Of a stretch of DNA of 64,000 nucleotides, positions 26,293-38,154 are shown piece after piece. Below the pieces are notes generated by a model, which was not told the DNA's origin, did no database searches, and saw only the letters and a list, made by a program, of their open reading frames with translations. Both the position numbers and the translations under genes were made by a program. The stretch is from NCBI RefSeq assembly GCF_040054535.1, contig NC_090796.1, forward strand, positions 9,195,001 to 9,259,000, in the 5' to 3' direction. Origin of the DNA: Antennarius striatus. Taxonomy: Eukaryota; Chordata; Actinopteri; Lophiiformes; Antennariidae. The first letter of the stretch is position 1; each line of letters starts with the position of its first letter.

Positions 26293-29200
26293 CAAACTAA
26301 TTTGTTTTTTGATAATAGGATACTTTCAGAAAAGAAATAATATCAAATAAAAAAATCAGCCGGTCATTAACCTTCCATCAAGGCCAAACCATCTACATCA
26401 AACTAAAAGTCATCTCACCCTGAGCATCACCAGACCAGAACAGATTAGCGGGAAGCCCTCCACAGAAAGTAGCTGACAGTGTTTCTTCATCAACCTGCAT
26501 AAATACTGAATGCTCAACTTTGCTCATCTTAAGAGTAAGCATTAGTCAACAGATGCATCCACAGCCAGTCTCCTGGCGGCAGCATCGTGTAGCTCATGCA
26601 TAAGGAAGCAGTGAACGGCAGATCTGGGGAGAAATCATGTGGTCACAAGTAGATCCTCCAGCACCGATAGAAGAAAAAGCAGATCTGACATAATGCCCTT
26701 TGTCTCATCAGCTGACCACTGTTTCCAGCCAATGTTAGCATCATTATAGTTCTTTTTATGTATCTTATCAATTCCTTTCTGTACATTTACCGGATACAGT
26801 ATATTGCTCACATATGGGGGTTGTACTGCAAGATACACACAAATGGTTGCTGGCCTTGAGGATGCAATGCGTGAGTGACAATGAGAAATGGGTGGTCCGG
26901 TAATCTTTATTGATGTTGTCAGTCACCAATCGTGAAACAGTGTCCAGCAACTGGGTGGACAGAAATGAAAAATGCCACCCCAAAGATGAAGAAGATGAGT
27001 GATTTTCATGTCTGTAATTTATCAAATGTACAGGGTTATTATAGAATTGGTTTTGAGCTCAGAATTAAACAAGACACACAAATCAGCAATGCTACTTACG
27101 TGCTGCTTCTTTAAATCCAACAGACCATATCGAAAATGTCACTAATGTCTCCACTGAGTTTCAAGGTAGAAATAACTTGCAGCAGTGTGAAGGGCCTTAC
27201 GCTATTTGTTTTATGGAAATATGAAGGAGGTGTCACATTAGTATTTGCAGTAATGCTTCCAATCCCATCAGGAGTTTTGATAAATCCTTGGACACAGTTC
27301 TATTCGAGTGTTATTTTCTGTGCTGCAGTTATTAAATGGGCTTAAAGAGTTTGAAGACTCTGGGGAAACTCATTCGCATCCCTGTCAGAGGTCGCCGAGG
27401 AAGTCAAAAAAATGTCCAGCATCAGATGCAGAGTCTGGATGAGACTCATCCTTGATGCTGGAGGCATCTTGGCATGACACAATGTTGTCCCAGAATCAAG
27501 CTGATTGAACAAAATATTGATACAGACCTGAAAATCATCATCATAGAAAGCATTATTTCCAGATGAGATGGACTCATTTAAGCAAAAGTGAAATTAGATA
27601 TCAATATCAAAATGAATACATGTGTAATGTCATCTGTTTTGTAATTCTCCACAACATGGAGCCACATGTGGAAGCAAATAAATGACAAATTAATGTATGG
27701 TTGAATAAACTGTATCATATTGCATTTGACACATCTTTACATTAAAATCATGTATTTGATAAAAGTTCTGTTGAGTCATTATTGTGTCTTTTTATGTTGG
27801 ATTACCAGTGCTGTGACTGGATTTTCTGCACACTTAATTTTGTCATATGTACAAATAGATAATGTATAATTCTGATGTTCACCAAGTTGACAAATAAAGG
27901 TTATTAATCAAATTACCTAAGTAAATACATTCAGGAAAATGTACTTTCCGAGGAGTGATACATAACAATGTGACTGACATGAGCATTATATATTCTGTTG
28001 GATGTAATGTTTTTGTACAAGGTTGTAAAGATAATCATTTTCATGTAGATCCATGCACTAATTATGTACATTAGTAGTCTGTAAAGATTTATAACATAGT
28101 GATATATACTGTCACAATCACTCTCTGCATTCAAGTAGCAATCACCAAAACAATTGGTAATGAATTTTCAGTCAATTGGCGAATTGGTTGAGCAACTATT
28201 TATTTCAGCTTCCCTGTATTTATTTAAACTACACAATCATTTAAAATAATACAACTATTATTTTTGAAGCTCACTGCGTTTTGATTGAAAAGTCATAATT
28301 TATAATGTAACAAGTAACAAAAATCTGATAGTAGTAAAAAAAATGTGATAGTAGTAACCCTATAATGAAGTATTCATAATAAAATACTTTAAGCATAATT
28401 TCTACTCAAGCTCATGTTCAAACAAACTGTACACACTGTTCATGACACGATTTAGATACTACTTGGAACATTTTTATTCAACTAGTATATAAAAATTGAT
28501 AAATTAATTTAAAAAAAGTTCATGTTCACTTTTGGCTATTCTTTGTTTTCTTATTAATGCATGTAGATCGAAAATAATCAGCAGCTATTCTGGTGTAAAG
28601 TGTCTTATTCTAACTGAGCACAAATTGCTTCAAGTGCAAACCTTTATCAGCCATATTCAGCAACACATTTCCTACAACTACTCTGAATATCCTCCTTATA
28701 GACTGCCTTCTTACACCGCTGTCCTTAAATGGCTGCTATTAGCTTTCATTATTTATCAGTGTTACAGTCCCCCAGTCTCTCTAGCGTGCTCCTCCAGTTG
28801 AACGTCCAGACAAAGACAGGTGAGAGAGGCAAGGCTCATTGTATGCCTTCTTGAGTTTTAATTGTGATATCTGACAGCGTTCAGGTAATCTGCTGATTTA
28901 TAGTTTTCTCAACTGTTTCCTAGCAAAGAAAATTAAAAAAACACTATTGTGTTTTACTAATAGTATTTTTGCGTATGGTTATTTGTTGTTTAACTGCTAG
29001 TGGGAGACTTACAGGGATTCACAAATGCTTGTACTGTACATATTAACAATCCTGTGGACAATCACCTAAAACCTAGACAAAAAAGACCAAAAAACTAAAT
29101 TATTAGATAGTCTAGAATCAAAAGGTGGGTCAATACCTTAAGTTCACTGTGCCGCTATTAATTTGCCAAAGACTTTCACACACACCTGACAAAGCTCCAT

Positions 29201-30847
29201 GTAAAACCTGGAGGCTGCACACTAAAGGTGTTTTACGTGAGCAATGTGTGACACACCATGCATCAGATTAATGAGATTAAAATATCTATAGTAAGACCCT
29301 AGAGGAGCAGGAGAGATTCTCAAAGGTTACTTGAAAGAAATGTGGCAGTTAGTTAAATCATGGACGGAGAATGAACATGGTAAGCAGCTATTAAAGTCAT
29401 CAGTAAATAGTGATCGAATTACAAAAGGGGAAGCAGCAAAAGTAAAGAGGAAGCATGTTACCTGGGTCACTGCTCGCTAAGGTAACAGTGTTTGGTTTGG
29501 CATGTTTTAGTTGGCTGATGTGCTGCAGTTAGGTTATAGTTTATTCCAAATCAACCGGGAGAATCATGCATAATTTGATGAATTTCATGCATTGAATGTT
29601 GCAACATGGTGGCAACATAAATGGGGAGTGACTCCAGGTGAATGTTACTGTTCAGCGTTCCTGAGGTGTCGTGGGCCAAACCTAATGAAAGAAGGTGCCA
29701 CTTGATAACCCCAATGATATGCTGCATACTGCTGTTGGATGTGCCATTTGGTTTCTTGTTTTACCATCAACTGGTAGCCTGTTAGCAAGTTAGTGAGCTT
29801 GCTTGCTAGTGTAATTTGGGCAAGAGCTTTTGAATGTGTATGACCTTATCCTATGTTTTGGCATTGTTTTGGGTGCCGTATCAAACTTTTTCCAAATGGA
29901 AATAGTCAACACTTATGGGGTTTGTGTCGCTTACTACATGCTTCCCTGACCAGAGACATTTGCACCAAAAAAAAAAAAGGGGGGGGGGGGCATCACCCCC
30001 ACTTCCCATGGCTGGCTGCTATTGGTCAGCTCTGGAAAGTCAACATAGTATCGCTGTTCCAAGAATACAGCAAGGGTATGCAGACTTGTTCGCCCTAGGT
30101 GTATTTATGAGACTATGAAGTCTCCTGTCACCATACCTCAGCGGCTAATGCTAAGACAGGAAGGCAGAGCCAACAAATGACCATGACTTATGCCAATGGC
30201 ATCACCTTCTTATAATTATGAAGCTGTGTCAGTATAGAGATGACAGGCAGGTGGCATTCAATCATACACGACAGCAGAGTAGTTGCTTTGGATTGAGAAT
30301 TACTACACCTGGTGGAATAAGACACTGGCTCCAATGATGATAATGGCCAGGCCACAGGCACTGTTGGGTTTCATGGATATACAACCCCAAGGTCTGCCTG
30401 AACCAAAGTCAAGACCACCACATGTGGACTGGGCGGAATGGTTGGCTTTTTTACTTCAATTGATGGCTAGAAGAGTTTACATGGACTGAATCCCTGTGCC
30501 GGTTGTATTGTCATCGCAGGGACAGAAGGCAGTAAGTTGAAATTCCTTCTTTTTCTATTTCCTGACATATTACAGTAAATAATCAAAAAATTATGAAATG
30601 TGTAAAGTGCAAAGTTAAGTGAAATGTGTCATTCTGAGAAAAGTGAACCGAACGTGCATGTTCTGTGTTAAGAGAGGAAGTACTCTTAATATAACAATTT
30701 AAGGTATCGGAAAAGAGGAAGCCAAGCCGTCTCATGGGGTCTGGTGTCCCAAACAGAGGAAGATGAGCAAGTGTAGGAAAAAGTGGCATCTGTTGGTCTT
30801 TCAAAGGACTTCAATGTCTGCCTAAATCAAAATTTGTCAATTTATTT
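26293..30847. other. AT-rich intergenic interval, nothing recognised
   Basis: No domain-bearing exon, RNA gene or named repeat was recognised on either strand. A homopolymer junction (A12 then G11) occurs near 29968-29990. A few short open frames exist, such as one at 26635-26838 minus, but none matches a family I know. Confidence 0.45.
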
Positions 30848-32083
30848 CTATATAGATTTGGCCCTCAAGACAATAGTCTGTGATCCAGTTTTACCCCAAC
30901 TATATGTCTTTCTAGGGACCAGGGTCTGCTCAATGGCCAGCAGAGCTAAGCTTCTAACAAGGAATTTGCCTATTGTGTTGTGGGTGCAATACTTAAGCCT
31001 TTTTAAACAAGATAAGATCTTTTCTACACCTGCAGCTCTAGCACCAAATGTTGCCACTAATGATAACATATGTACAGCTGGAGCTTTGCACTATTCTTAG
31101 AAAATAGAAGAATTCACACAGCTTTCCCCTGTTGCCCTGCAAGTCCTGATTGAATAGACTTCAGACCTCAGTCTCCCTTAATCAAATAATTAGCCATAAC
31201 TTTTCAGGACACTACAATAGTTCTTCTGGTAATACTTCTCTCATGTCATCAGTCTTCTCTGGATTGACTAATTCTAGAAGCAAAATCTTCCAAATATGAA
31301 AAACGCAGAGGATTCCTCCCCATGAAGTTATCAAGGATGGCCTTGTCCAGATTTCTGATCCCTCCTGGGGATCCTGAAATTGAGAGAGACAGAGCTATTT
31401 CATGGGCTCTTCTCGTGGATCCGGTGTGAGATCTGCTGCTTTGACACAAACGTCATGGAAAGGCCACTCTGACCCCCTCTCTTTGACAAAAGCAGAAGAG
31501 ACTCAATTCTTTTCTTGCAGTACAGAATAAAGAATGTCCATTGCCCTCTGCTGGACAATATCAAGGACCGCATTAGTCAGTCATGGAAGATTTGTTCTCG
31601 TGTGTATAAATTGAATACAATCTCATTACAAAACCTGTTTCATTACAAAACCTGTGGTACAAACCAATGCTGTTATCAAAAATCGGCAGAGGGCCATCGT
31701 AGTTGTTCTCTACAGTGCTCGCTATCCATCATGTGATACTCCATTTGAGTAGGGGTGTGTTTCCGGGTGACCTTGAACAGCCTGCAGTCTCAAGGAAAGA
31801 TGTGTTCTTTCTGGCAAAAATGTGGCAACCTCATACAATGATGCAAAAATGATGTCTGCACTCAGACAAACATTTAGCCCCTGGTGTGACAGCACCAGAT
31901 TAAGTCTTCATGCATAGCAATGCATGAACATTGCACTGGGGGCAATTGCCTTCACTTTAGCCAGCAGACCATTGAGGGCTGCAGCCATGACAGCAGCCCC
32001 TTTGCTTTTATTTAACACTTTAAAAACAGACTGAGAATCTTGCTCCTCAGAAAAAAAATTATGTATATACTGTATTTTTTTTC

Positions 32084-32141
<58 letters not shown>

Positions 32142-32260
32142 ATATCAACATAGACAACAATGACAGAGAGTTGGGCACAGCGAGCAATATCATCTCTGAT
32201 CTCATCTGTAGCTGCAAGAGCAGAAATCAAGTCATTTTAGATGAGACACACCAGAAAACA
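30848..32260 (-). mobile_element. Decayed hAT-type transposase (ZMYM1-like)
   Basis: The minus strand carries fragments in the order of a hAT transposase. Near 32160-32230 is EIRDDIARCAQLSVIV, resembling the segment around the first catalytic Asp. Near 31900-31990 comes a GAAVMAAALNGLLAKVK / FMHCYA / RLNLVLS segment that parallels the GASNMSG...VHC.AHRLNLVL motif. Near 30880-31060 is ILSCLKRLKYCTHNTIG / SLALLAIEQTLV, the hAT C-terminal dimerisation region. Stops and frame changes interrupt it, and a TA microsatellite lies inside, so it is a non-functional fossil. Terminal inverted repeats were not identified and the ends are approximate. Confidence 0.65.
32086..32145. repeat. (TA)n microsatellite inside the hAT fossil
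   Basis: About 30 TA units with one TTA interruption. It separates two recognisable transposase fragments, so it expanded within or was inserted into the element. Confidence 0.93.
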
Positions 32261-34523
32261 CACCTGATGACTGGAATTGTGTGGTCAAAACAATCATATT
32301 TACATTATGTTTGTTTCCCTGTAATTCTACTTGTTGGATGATTCAACTACTCTCATCATACCTGCTAAAGGATAGCTCCTGCCAGAGAAGCAAGGATTCC
32401 GCCCTTTAGGAAGGCCCTCTTTTCTTTTTTGACAAGTTAATTTTGTTTTGCCTCTTGAATGCAATCACCTTCATTGATTGCATGTTTAACCCTGACCCTG
32501 TTCAGGCAACTTAACTCTGTGGAACGTCAACCTCACTTCTGCAAGGAAAAGGAGGAATATTAAGGATAGGAGAGGATTGCTTTGTAAAGCCAAATGTTGC
32601 TCTTTACAATTTTTATTTGATTTTTTACTAAAAGAAAGGAAGATTTAAACTGATTATTCAAATCCTCTTTGGCTCTAGCCTCTTGATTTTAGAAGGTAGC
32701 AGTAGGGTTTTTTTAAATGATTTGTAAGATTCTTATTATCTACTGTATATACTTAATTTGAATAAATATGTTTGCATTATGAGCAGTTAAGTCTTGCCAA
32801 AAATTATTAGCAAACCTTTGCCTTAATGCTTAATAAATCTACATAACCTCTGATTAAAATGAATATGTAGATTTGAACATTCACATGAATTTTAAGGTTT
32901 CTTGATATCCAGATTTTGAAGTACAAAAGGGGAGTCCTTCCTATTTTGGATTTACTAAAGCCGAATAAGTTTAAAAGATTTCTTTGTGAATTGTTTCTAT
33001 CAGTTTCCCCAGCCTATAAAATTAACACACCGTCATGACTGTCTAAGTTATTAAAACTTATTTCCTAGCAATTCACTAAGTGCACAGATCAAAAAGGAGA
33101 GCTGCCAATAACAGGCATGGCTGATCTATGTAGCAAATTGGTGATTCTACTACATGCTTATCCTCAATTTGCAGGGTGGACGTTCAGATGGTGTGACAGC
33201 GAAAAGCTAGGCGAGTCTACTCAACAGATTTTATATTCCTCTTGAAGAGCTGGCAGTTTAGTCCTTTATCAACCGAGAAAGGGGAGAAAAAAAACTCAGG
33301 GATGAAAGATATTCATAGAAAATCATCGGGATGGCAGCGTTGAAAATTTAATTACCATATGAAAATTTAATGATTAAAACTCAGCTGACAGATTAAAAAT
33401 GTTTCACCAAACTGTGTAAGGTACATAGTCCTTTTATGAAAACACTTTTGGAAATACATCATCGAAAAAGTGAAACAGATCTGACCTCTCCTTTTTTGTC
33501 AAAAATAAAAGATAACACTTTCATACACCTGGGACCTCAAGTTCAACTGAGTTTCATAACTTCAGAGCTTAATATAGAGCCTGGTGTCTTCTCACCAAGG
33601 TTTATTCAATGAGTCCCACATTCTCAATGAGACACGGGCAGTAAATCACACTGACACACCATGAGGACACAAGGAGCCTAAATCCCTCTCTCTGACACTA
33701 GAAGTACAAGACTTTTCTGCAATATAGTCATGAAATAGCCCCAAACTGAATAGAAAGGTGGCAGTATATTTTGCATGTGGTGGAGTTATTTTAGAGGAAC
33801 ATCGGCTGCCAATGAGATGATAAAGAATTCAATTTTCCCGACTCTATATAAAAATCACAATAAAAATGTTTCCTGGGGGTTATTAAGTCCTAGGAGAGGT
33901 TGTTCACAAAGCAGCACAAGCGCTGACGTTTGGTAATAATTAGTCTCATGTCTACTAGAAAATATATTTCCTCTTTTATTCACGTTTCTTAAAGCAATCA
34001 TTAAAACCACTGCATTGAGAAAACAAGAAAACAATTATCTGGATAAACAATACGGATATAAAAAACTTGAACCATAACAAAAAAAATTGCATTGTTGACA
34101 AATTGTTTTCCGTTCTGAAGAGCCACAGAAACCGATTGGTGATTTAAACACTGGTGTCTGACTGATCAGACTGGGATGTGGTGTATTGAAACATTTGTGG
34201 TTCGAATGGCAAAAATAAAGACTCTAAACTCTCTCGACCAGTCACAGAATTCTGGCTTTGTGTAAGTTTTTCTGTGTACAGTAAGTCTCATTTCAATAAA
34301 AACATCTCTCACATCCCCTCTAGTCAGCTCAAATTGGCAAACAACCCACCTGTGGGCCGCTTTCATTTTCCTTCCTACTGCTGATATGCTTTTGTTGTAG
34401 TGGATCTTACATGACACATAACCCTAACCCAGTGGGTTTTGTTTTCCATAAACTAAAGAGACCTTTGTTTATAATCAGATCTGTGATGATCCAGGGACAA
34501 TATTTTCTGTTGCAGCACCAGCT
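32261..34523. other. Intergenic interval and rexo4 3' region
   Basis: No gene seen. A possible minus-strand polyadenylation signal for rexo4 (AATAAA on the minus strand) is at 33975-33980, about 545 bp beyond its stop codon. This assignment is tentative because there is no transcript support. Confidence 0.35.
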
Positions 34524-36854
34524 TCATAATCCCAAGAGCTTCTCACGATTGTTCTTTGAAAACCTGGGTTTTCTCTTAATCCGTTTCTCAGAGTCATTCT
34601 TCTTCTGACTGGCTTTAACCTCGGCTTCCCACTGTTTTTTTGCCAGCGTGTACAGCCTCATTGTGGCTTGTGCATCTTGGATCTAGACGGGAAAAAGGAG
34701 AGAGGGGGAGAACAGCGTGATGCTCTGTTTTATGGAGGTAGCGGCCAGGTCACCAAAAAAACTGTAATTGAGAGCTGTGTCTGATGTGTTGACTCACAGA
34801 TGAATGTTCACCCTGCTGGACATTTACGTTGAGAATTTCTCTGCACAGAAGTTTCAAGGACGGTCGGCTGGACTGAGAAACAAAATCACATAATAAAGAA
34901 CAGATTCTAATAATTGAGAGTCTTCATGGGGTCTTTCATGAAGTTCTACATGGGTGTGTTTCATTAGCTGTTGAGACAGAAATACCTTCACAGTCTTCTT
35001 AAAAAATTTGTACTTCTGAGTGTCCCGGATTTTCTTTTTTGGATGATCCAACAGTAAAATCTGAAACAGGAGTTCAGTATTGGCATTTAAGTGGCTTCAT
35101 TTCTTAAGATTTTTCCACTTCACTCACAGATGTGTTACCTTTAGGTCATTGTGTATGGCGTGTCCAACCACAACTCTGCCTTGCAAGATCTCACCAACCT
35201 CCCTACGAACAATCTGTACATCCTCACCTACAGTGAAGCAAACAGGAAAGAGACATAATGTGCCAACAGTGCATGAAGTCAATCAACTACAGCTAATTTT
35301 GATTTCTTATTCTAACTCCTTTAATGACTCACCATTTTTGATGTCCGCCGGTCGTATGCCGCTGACGGCTGTCCTGTAGTCTGTCACCCTTTCTGTGGGT
35401 TTCACGTGTTTGTCATAGATACATTTCCCAAACTGGTTCACAAGGGACACACGAGCCAAGATGCTGTCCTCTCCATTGGGACCCACTCCCACCATCTCAC
35501 AATCAATGGCCACAGCTTTGGTGAGGCTAATATTTGATCAAAAAGTAAAGTGGTATTAAAGAATTGTTGTCACTATACTGCAAACCTGCATGAGAAGTTA
35601 AACCTAGAAACTGTTGCCCTTGCTTTTGTCTTTATATTGCTATGTCCACCAAAGAGGATATGTTTTTTATGGCTGGTTTGTTTGTCAGCAAGAGTTCTCA
35701 CAAACTCCTGCAATTCCACAATTTTGCTTAGAAATAAGACATTTGCTAAGAAAGAGCCCAAAAACTTCTGGTGAACAACCACAAAAAGGGATGGTTATAG
35801 GAAAATGTTTTCACACCCTTAAACTTTCTCTTTTTTCAGTGATCTCCATAGTGACATTATTTTCCACACTCACAGGTGTATACATTTCACACATGTACAT
35901 GCCATAGCACACACACAAAAAGGCCTGTAACCATGCAAAATGGGAGAGATAGTGCAGCTCACCCCTCAAAGGCTTTCTCTTTGACCAAAGCACTCTCTGT
36001 GTTAGTGTTCTTCTGAACACCCTGCTTCTTCCTCATGATATCTGCTGCCTCTGGTCCAACTGCTGCCTCAATATCATCAGGGTCTACATCATCAAACCAA
36101 AGATCATCCCTGCAATACAACCGGATAAACAGGAGTCAGCAACCATAACTTTTGTTAAGCCAAATATTGGCATGAGTTAGTGGTGTAGTTGGAGCTGTAT
36201 ACATACTCTGTAGGTTTCCGCTCTTCAACCACAAGCGACCTCTTCTTAACTGGTTGCTTACTGCCTGACATTTCCTTGTTCAATTTCCTTTTTGTAACTA
36301 CGGGTTTTATCCCTGAGACACATGGAACCTTTGCCTGAGAGTTCTTGTTGACAGCACTAATAATAAGCGTTTTGTGATTCACTATTTTCCCTGTGTCTGT
36401 TTGTCTAGGACAAACATTGCTCTTTAAATTATTTTTAGTAGACATCTTTTCAGCCCCCTTTTGTGCCAGACTGCCATTGTGGTGTTGTGGTTGCGTAGAC
36501 TGTTTCTTATCCTTTTCACTGGCCTTCAGCATCTGAGAAAAGTTAATATCCATGTCACAAAAAGAAATACAGACACATAACATGTAGTTAACAACTTAAC
36601 AGAGACAGAATAAACTCTTATTCACAAACCTCTTGTAATTTTTTCCAGTTAACAGAGAACTGTTCAGCATCTTTAGGTGGTGCCAATTGCTGAATTTTAG
36701 ATTTTTGTTTGTCTTTTGGGGGAGGCATTTTCCTTTTGAACTTCTCTTTCATCCACTGTTTCCTCTTCTTTTTCGCAGTGTTATTTTTCTTTGTAGATTT
36801 CGGCTGCTGTCCTTTAGCAGGAGAGGTTGTCTTTTTCTCATCCACCTTTGACAT
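34524..36854 (-). CDS. rexo4: REX4 homolog, 3'-5' exonuclease (429 aa)
   Basis: Coding exons in transcript order: 36854-36630, 36532-36207, 36109-35963, 35526-35333, 35227-35139, 35060-34986, 34872-34798, 34682-34524. They total 1290 nt with consistent phases. REXO4 is a nucleolar member of the DEDDh exonuclease family linked to rRNA processing. Residues 1-205 are Lys-rich and basic, fitting nucleolar targeting. The family-specific [20 protein letters not shown] segment follows, then the exonuclease fold: D241 and E243 in [11 protein letters not shown]325 in [12 protein letters not shown]375 and D380 in [15 protein letters not shown], so all five DEDDh residues are present. The tail is basic ([16 protein letters not shown]). 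The exon 1 donor is a weak GTTTGT. It is divergently arranged with pigp. Confidence 0.95.
35555..35790. repeat. Possible diverged interspersed repeat in a rexo4 intron
   Basis: The stretch around 35640-35770 (CCACCAAAGAGG, GGCTGGTTTGTTTGTC) has the style of a fish intronic interspersed repeat I have seen in other genomes, but I cannot name a family and no second copy is present in this window. Confidence 0.25.
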
Positions 36855-37340
36855 TATGGCAAATTTTGGTCAAATATTTGAAGTTTGTTACGTCGTTCTC
36901 CAGTCACGCAGGGGAGTTACAAAATCCACTCTTTGTTTACCATATCGTAACAAACTGCAGTAACATCAAATTGATCGAATGGCTGCATCAACTCAGATTA
37001 ATTACTATAATACCATCCTTTCCTCACGAGCAAATGTCGCAGATGCATTTCAAGTGATATGAAGCATGGTTGCCCAGACTGTATTTCCGTAATTCCCGGC
37101 TGTTAAATATGTCCGGTAACAACATGGCATCTTGAGCGCATCCAGTTAGAAAAGAGAGACTTGGCATGTAAAAATGGTGTGATGTATATTATTTAAACTT
37201 ACACTGTTTAACAATATTAGTTATTTTTTACTTTAATGTGAGATTTTTTACTTATTATTGAACTTTGGATTTCAAAGGCGGAACTCTTTTACTGCCGAAT
37301 ATTTGACATCGGACTCAATATTTCATGGGACAAAATGCAG
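36855..37340. promoter_or_regulatory. Divergent promoter interval rexo4 / pigp
   Basis: The rexo4 ATG (36854, minus) and the probable 5' non-coding exon of pigp (ending near 37339) face away from each other across about 480 bp. A shared bidirectional promoter is inferred from this geometry. A possible pigp 5' exon ends ...AAATGCAG before GCAAGC, which would be a GC-AG type donor. No core element stands out. Confidence 0.4.
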
Positions 37341-37746
37341 GCAAGCTAATCGAGTGACGATGTTTTTAGCGTAGCATTCTTCATTTATTAGCGAGATATC
37401 GAGATTGTTTTTGCTGTTTTTGTATAGAAATGCTGACTCTAGCTTATTCTTAAATATACATTTTGGTATTCACGACGAGTTGAACATTACAAGTTGTGTT
37501 GGTAAATAAAAACTCGTTTTATTCGCCATGATACTAAAATACAGTACTGTACTTGTTAGTGGGTTTTGACTGGCACACACCTGCTTTACTGTCAGATGCT
37601 TCAATTCGCATTTAGCGTTACCAAACCCGTGTATGAGTTTAAGCAGTAAACATAACACAAATGTTTAATGGTGTGGGGGGTTTTTTTCTTTTTTGCTTGT
37701 TTTGTGATACCTCTTCATAGTAACTATTTGTGTATGTTTTGTTACA

Positions 37747-38128
37747 TCCCGCTTCAAAGCGGTGATGTATTGTAATTGTCAGTGTTGGTGTGTTCGTTCT
37801 TCCGTCTGTTAATCCACCAAATATCTTTGCAACCGTTGCAGATAGAAAGATTAAACAAAAATCACATTACTGTACTCGGGTGGCAAAGGGGATGACAATA
37901 AGATGATGACCTTGAGAAAACTAGGTCAAGGTCATCTTTTGTATACTCAGGAACCGGATAAGATAAAAGGTGTGAGACCGTAGACCGTAGATCAAAGCTA
38001 GTGCTTTGATTTATGAAAGTAAGCCAGAGCAATAGCTTTGATCTTTGACCTAGGCAAGTATGTCAGGGTAAAAATTTGCATTAAGAGATGTCACAGGATG
38101 TTGTAGTCTGTAACTGCCTTGGTTCTAG
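37747..38128 (+). mobile_element. Helitron-like non-autonomous repeat, copy 2
   Basis: Same family as 9607-10012, about 382 bp with small gaps. It starts TCCCGCTTCAAAG after A and ends TTGGTTCTAG before T. The 3' hairpin is GTAGT (38103-38107) paired with ACTGC (38113-38117). Both arms differ from copy 1, yet pairing is kept with one G-T wobble. The element ends only 23 bp before the first coding exon of pigp, next to its polypyrimidine tract. Confidence 0.6.
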
Positions 38129-38154
38129 TTTTAATTTTGTTTGTTTTTCAGATT

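Noticed and set aside
26635-27025. Two minus-strand frames that look protein-like
   Set aside because: I could not match them to any family, no splice structure joins them, and flanking frames are closed. Left unannotated.
30283-30489. 68-codon plus-strand frame rich in Trp and Pro
   Set aside because: No family recognised and no splice context. It may be debris of the neighbouring transposon.
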